The position numbers and the translations under genes are program-made. Of a DNA stretch of 40,281 nt, positions 38,379 through 40,281 are shown one piece after another; within the stretch, counting starts at the first letter, position 1, and every line of letters starts with the position of its first letter. The DNA comes from a virus. The DNA lies in the IMG/VR virus record IMGVR_UViG_3300048592_000655, positions 1 to 40,281 of that record; one strand, written 5' to 3'. The notes below the pieces were generated by a model. That model was given only the letters and a program-made list of their open reading frames with translations, was not told where the DNA came from and did not search any database.

Positions 38379-39644
38379 GTGATGCGACTGCTGTCTGACG
38401 TGCTGCCGCTGCGCGTGGCGGCTGATCTGCCGAAATATCGCGCAGATGCCGCATCGCGGGTGCTGCCGTGGGTGTATGGCCGCGTGACGCTTGCCCCGGT
38501 GCCGCTGGATGAGGCGGGGTTGGAGTGGTTGGTGGCCGATCATCCCGTGGTGGCTGTCGAGGCGGTGCGCGCCGCGGGCAAGGCGCTCGACGGCTGGCAG
38601 CTGGTGCAGCGACTGGACGAGACCGGCCGCGCGATCGCGACCGTGCGCCTTACGCGGGCGCCTGAGGCCGAATTGGCGGTGCAGGTAGTGGGTCGGCGCG
38701 ACGACACGAGCGGCGCGCTGCTCGAGCACCCGGCGGCGATCGCGGCGGATCTGCTGCGGCGCTGCGGGTGGTCGCCGGCCGCGGATGCGTTCCAGGGGCT
38801 GCGGGATGATTTTCCAGGGATGGCGCTCGGGCTGGTGTTTGCCGAGCGCCAAACGGCATTGCGAGCGGCGATCGGGCAGGTGATCGAGCCGCTGGGGGCG
38901 GTGTGGTTTGCTGACCCGCCGACCGCGCGGCGCCGCGCGCTGGGCGTGCCGGTGGCGACGCTCGACGTGCGGGTCGTGGATCAGGTGACGGCGGAGGCGT
39001 CTGCTGGCGATTTGGCCACGGTCGCGCGGGCGGCCTTCGCGTATGACTGGGCGGCCAACGGGGCGCGGCAATCGGTGACGGTGCAGGCGCCGGACGCGGT
39101 GCGCGAGTTTGGCCTCATGGAGGTGGAGATGGACCTGGGCGGCGTGCGCACGGCGCGCGATGCGCTGGCGATCGCGCGGGCGCGGCTGGCCGACCTGGCG
39201 CGGCCAAGCTGGACAATTCGCGCCACGGTGGATGGCGGCCTGCAGGTCGAGCGAGGGGAAAGCGTGACGATGGCGCATCCGCGCGCGCCGGCGGGGGCTG
39301 CGCTGGTGCTGAGCACGGCGCGAGACCGCGCGCGCGGCACCCTTGAGCTGGTGCTGTGGATGCCGGCCGGTGCTGCGCCCCGGGTCGAGATGACTCAGCG
39401 CGCCCAGGCTGTGGATGCTGCGCGGCCCGACGACAGCGTGACGTTCCGCGACGGCGTGGCGACGTTCACGATCTCCGACCACGGCGGCAACCCGCTGGCT
39501 GGCGCGGCGGTGACGCTGGACGGGCAGGACACGCGCGAGACCGATGCGCAGGGGCGGGTGCAGTTCAAGACGCAGCGCGGGGCGCACACGCTCGACGTGT
39601 ATCTGGCTGGCTACGCGCCGTTCTCGATCGAGGTGATGGTGTGA
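38379..39644 (+). CDS. Tail hub-like protein with C-terminal Ig-like/CarboxypepD_reg domain
   Basis: 421 residues (GTG at 38379, or ATG at 38382). The main part contains VYGRVTLAPVPLDEAGLEWLVADHPVVAV and, later, EFGLMEVEMDLGGVRTARDALAIARARLADLARPSWTI, which resemble hub proteins of siphophage tips. Residues about 350-421 (VTFRDGVATFTISDHGGNPLAGAAVTLDGQDTRETDAQGRVQFKT) form an Ig-like carboxypeptidase-regulatory fold, often used for adhesion. Part of the tail operon. Receptor contact is inferred. Confidence 0.7.
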   Translation: MMRLLSDVLPLRVAADLPKYRADAASRVLPWVYGRVTLAPVPLDEAGLEWLVADHPVVAVEAVRAAGKALDGWQLVQRLDETGRAIATVRLTRAPEAELAVQVVGRRDDTSGALLEHPAAIAADLLRRCGWSPAADAFQGLRDDFPGMALGLVFAERQTALRAAIGQVIEPLGAVWFADPPTARRRALGVPVATLDVRVVDQVTAEASAGDLATVARAAFAYDWAANGARQSVTVQAPDAVREFGLMEVEMDLGGVRTARDALAIARARLADLARPSWTIRATVDGGLQVERGESVTMAHPRAPAGAALVLSTARDRARGTLELVLWMPAGAAPRVEMTQRAQAVDAARPDDSVTFRDGVATFTISDHGGNPLAGAAVTLDGQDTRETDAQGRVQFKTQRGAHTLDVYLAGYAPFSIEVMV

Positions 39645-40180
39645 TGCGAGTGGTGCAGCGCACGCCCAATCTGGGCCTGTCGATCCGCCTCCAGCGCCAG
39701 GCCGCGGCGCCGGACTCCCTGCCGCCGCCCCCCGCCCCCGACCCCGACCCTGATCCTGATCCGGGCGGATGCCCGTGCGATGCGACCGGCGTAACGTGGG
39801 CGATCGTCCCGGATGCGGTCTTCGTTGGGGACGGCTACTACCCGAGGTTGCCGACGCTGCAGTTTCAGACGCAGCCGCACCAGACGTCGCTTTCCATCGT
39901 GGCGGCCGGATCGGATGGATTCGCGGCGCCAACGTGGAGGCTCATCGGGGCTCCGCTCGGCGTCCATGTTGGCGGCGTCACGTGGGATATCAGCTGGTCT
40001 GCTCCATCCGTGTTCGGCGAATCCGCAACTGCTGCCGGGCCTGTGCTGGTGGTCTCCATCCCGCCGTCGGACTACGCTTCTGGCGGGGCTATCGTCAATA
40101 CCCTCACGGCGACAGCGTACTGCGGCGAAGATCCCGTCGGCACGCTCACGCTACGACTGCGGAAGCCCCAGCCCGTCTAG
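39644..40180 (+). CDS. Terminal tail protein with Pro/Asp-rich hinge
   Basis: 178 residues, ATG overlapping the previous stop. An N-terminal anchor (MRVVQRTPNLGLSIRLQRQ) leads to a DP-repeat hinge (PPPPAPDPDPDPDPGGCPC, about 27-45), then a beta-rich domain (about 50-175) resembling an Ig or receptor-binding head. It is the last phage gene, about 90 bases before the right end, where adhesins commonly lie in Mu-like phages. Family not recognised. Confidence 0.68.
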   Translation: MRVVQRTPNLGLSIRLQRQAAAPDSLPPPPAPDPDPDPDPGGCPCDATGVTWAIVPDAVFVGDGYYPRLPTLQFQTQPHQTSLSIVAAGSDGFAAPTWRLIGAPLGVHVGGVTWDISWSAPSVFGESATAAGPVLVVSIPPSDYASGGAIVNTLTATAYCGEDPVGTLTLRLRKPQPV

Positions 40181-40182
40181 CG

Positions 40183-40208
40183 TTGCGCGTTGCGCAATTC
40201 TATTTGCC
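40183..40208 (+). terminator. Terminator of the tail operon
   Basis: TTGCGC, loop GTT, GCGCAA (40183-40197), followed by TTCTATTT. It begins 3 bases after the last gene. The short stem and mixed U-tract make it moderate in strength, but position supports termination before the prophage end. Confidence 0.6.
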
Positions 40209-40274
40209 CGTACGCAAGGCGAGTGCTGCCCATTTATCGCGCTTTCTAGCCGTGATTTTTCGCGGCGCGCTTCA
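40209..40274. other. Right prophage end
   Basis: Contains ATTTATCGCGCT (40232-40243), the inverse of the left-end motif, then GTGATTTTTCGCGGCGCGCTTCA near the boundary (40252-40274). This closely resembles the Mu right end as I remember it (CATTTATCG..., ...CGCTTCA). The final CA at 40273-40274 is the expected transposase joining site. Confidence 0.75.
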
Positions 40275-40279
40275 CGCTC
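40275..40279. repeat. Candidate target-site duplication, right copy (CGCTC)
   Basis: CGCTC follows the terminal CA and matches 976-980. With only two more bases before the window edge, the right host flank cannot be identified. Confidence 0.55.
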
Positions 40280-40281
40280 GA

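Larger units (their letters stand above)
981..40274. mobile_element. Mu-like transposable prophage, probably complete
   Basis: The element carries the full Mu-type set: repressor, gp16/Ner-like regulator, DDE transposase A, ATPase B, DUF3164, GemA, Mor, lysis genes, terminase, portal, gpF, gpG, protease/scaffold, capsid, gp36, gp37 and tail. The right terminus matches my recollection of the Mu right end (...CGCTTCA), and a 5-base repeat flanks the element. The order differs from Mu: lysis, terminase, portal, gpF and gpG occupy the left arm leftward, while protease, capsid and tail occupy the right arm rightward. No sheath or Mu-type baseplate genes are present, which points to a siphovirus. 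Most genes are intact; exceptions are the frameshift at 25797-26208, a truncated YbjQ-like gene and an interrupted early gene. Confidence 0.93.

Noticed and set aside
37929-39932. 667-residue minus-strand frame over the tail-tip genes
   Set aside because: Covers three plus genes with coupled starts and stops; low-complexity Arg/His sequence.
1-40281. CRISPR arrays, tRNA or rRNA genes
   Set aside because: No regularly spaced direct repeats and no tRNA- or rRNA-like segments were seen; the protein repeats at 27679-28512 are coding and diverged.

Overview
The window holds an essentially complete, high-GC, Mu-like (transposable) prophage of about 39.3 kb inside a bacterial chromosome. Only about 980 bases of host DNA are visible on the left (the 5' part of a TonB-dependent receptor gene with a Fur-box-like site, and a small membrane protein) and about 7 bases on the right. 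GC content, codon use and family resemblances suit a betaproteobacterium (Rhodocyclales or Burkholderiales type), but no host marker fixes this. The right terminus ends in ...GCGCTTCA, as I recall for Mu. A 5-base direct repeat (CGCTC, 976-980 and 40275-40279) brackets the element, and an inverted 12-mer (AGCGCGATAAAT) lies near both ends as a probable transposase-binding site.

Layout. (1) 1105-8177, leftward: lysis and head-packaging genes, in transcription order endolysin, Rz with nested Rz1, gp25-, gp26- and gp27-like proteins, large terminase, portal (gp29/DUF935), gpF-like head morphogenesis protein and gpG-like protein. (2) 8264-10896, leftward: lysogeny-side genes, namely an XRE repressor, a second gp26-like protein, a MuB-like protein without a P-loop, a truncated YbjQ-type protein, a small phage protein and a membrane protein. 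(3) 10897-10998: divergent control region with two inverted repeats. (4) 10999-22125, rightward: early and middle genes (gp16/Ner-like, Rha, several small regulators, DDE transposase A, ATPase B, DUF3164, GemA, Mor, an HTH protein), interrupted by two oppositely transcribed genes at 11762-12211 and 12484-12798. (5) 22173-29016: protease/scaffold, major capsid protein, decoration-type proteins, then an unusual block (permuted NlpC/P60-like protein, frameshifted gene, LamG-like protein, and a 12-repeat Ala/Gly-rich protein fused to gp36/DUF1320). (6) 29250-40180: tail terminator, tail tube, tape measure and large tail-tip proteins. No sheath or Mu-type baseplate genes are seen, so the virion is probably a siphovirus.

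The most informative regulatory signal is a motif, AWTGAAnnnCTTCATTTAGC, found three times: before the leftward lysis/packaging operon (minus strand, 8224-8245), before the protease/capsid operon (22121-22142) and before the tail operon (29108-29129). It has a TGAA-N4-TTCA dyad and is the best candidate for a phage late-promoter activator site. It would let one activator (Mor-family or the HTH protein at 21832) switch on head, lysis and tail operons that are split between the two arms and face opposite ways.

Other points: a MuB paralog lacking Walker A encoded beside the repressor, two copies of the gp26 family in one phage, an endolysin with a C-terminal membrane anchor, an in-frame internal start for the scaffold, and a small hydrophobic gene running backwards between tail tube and tape measure where assembly chaperones are usually found.
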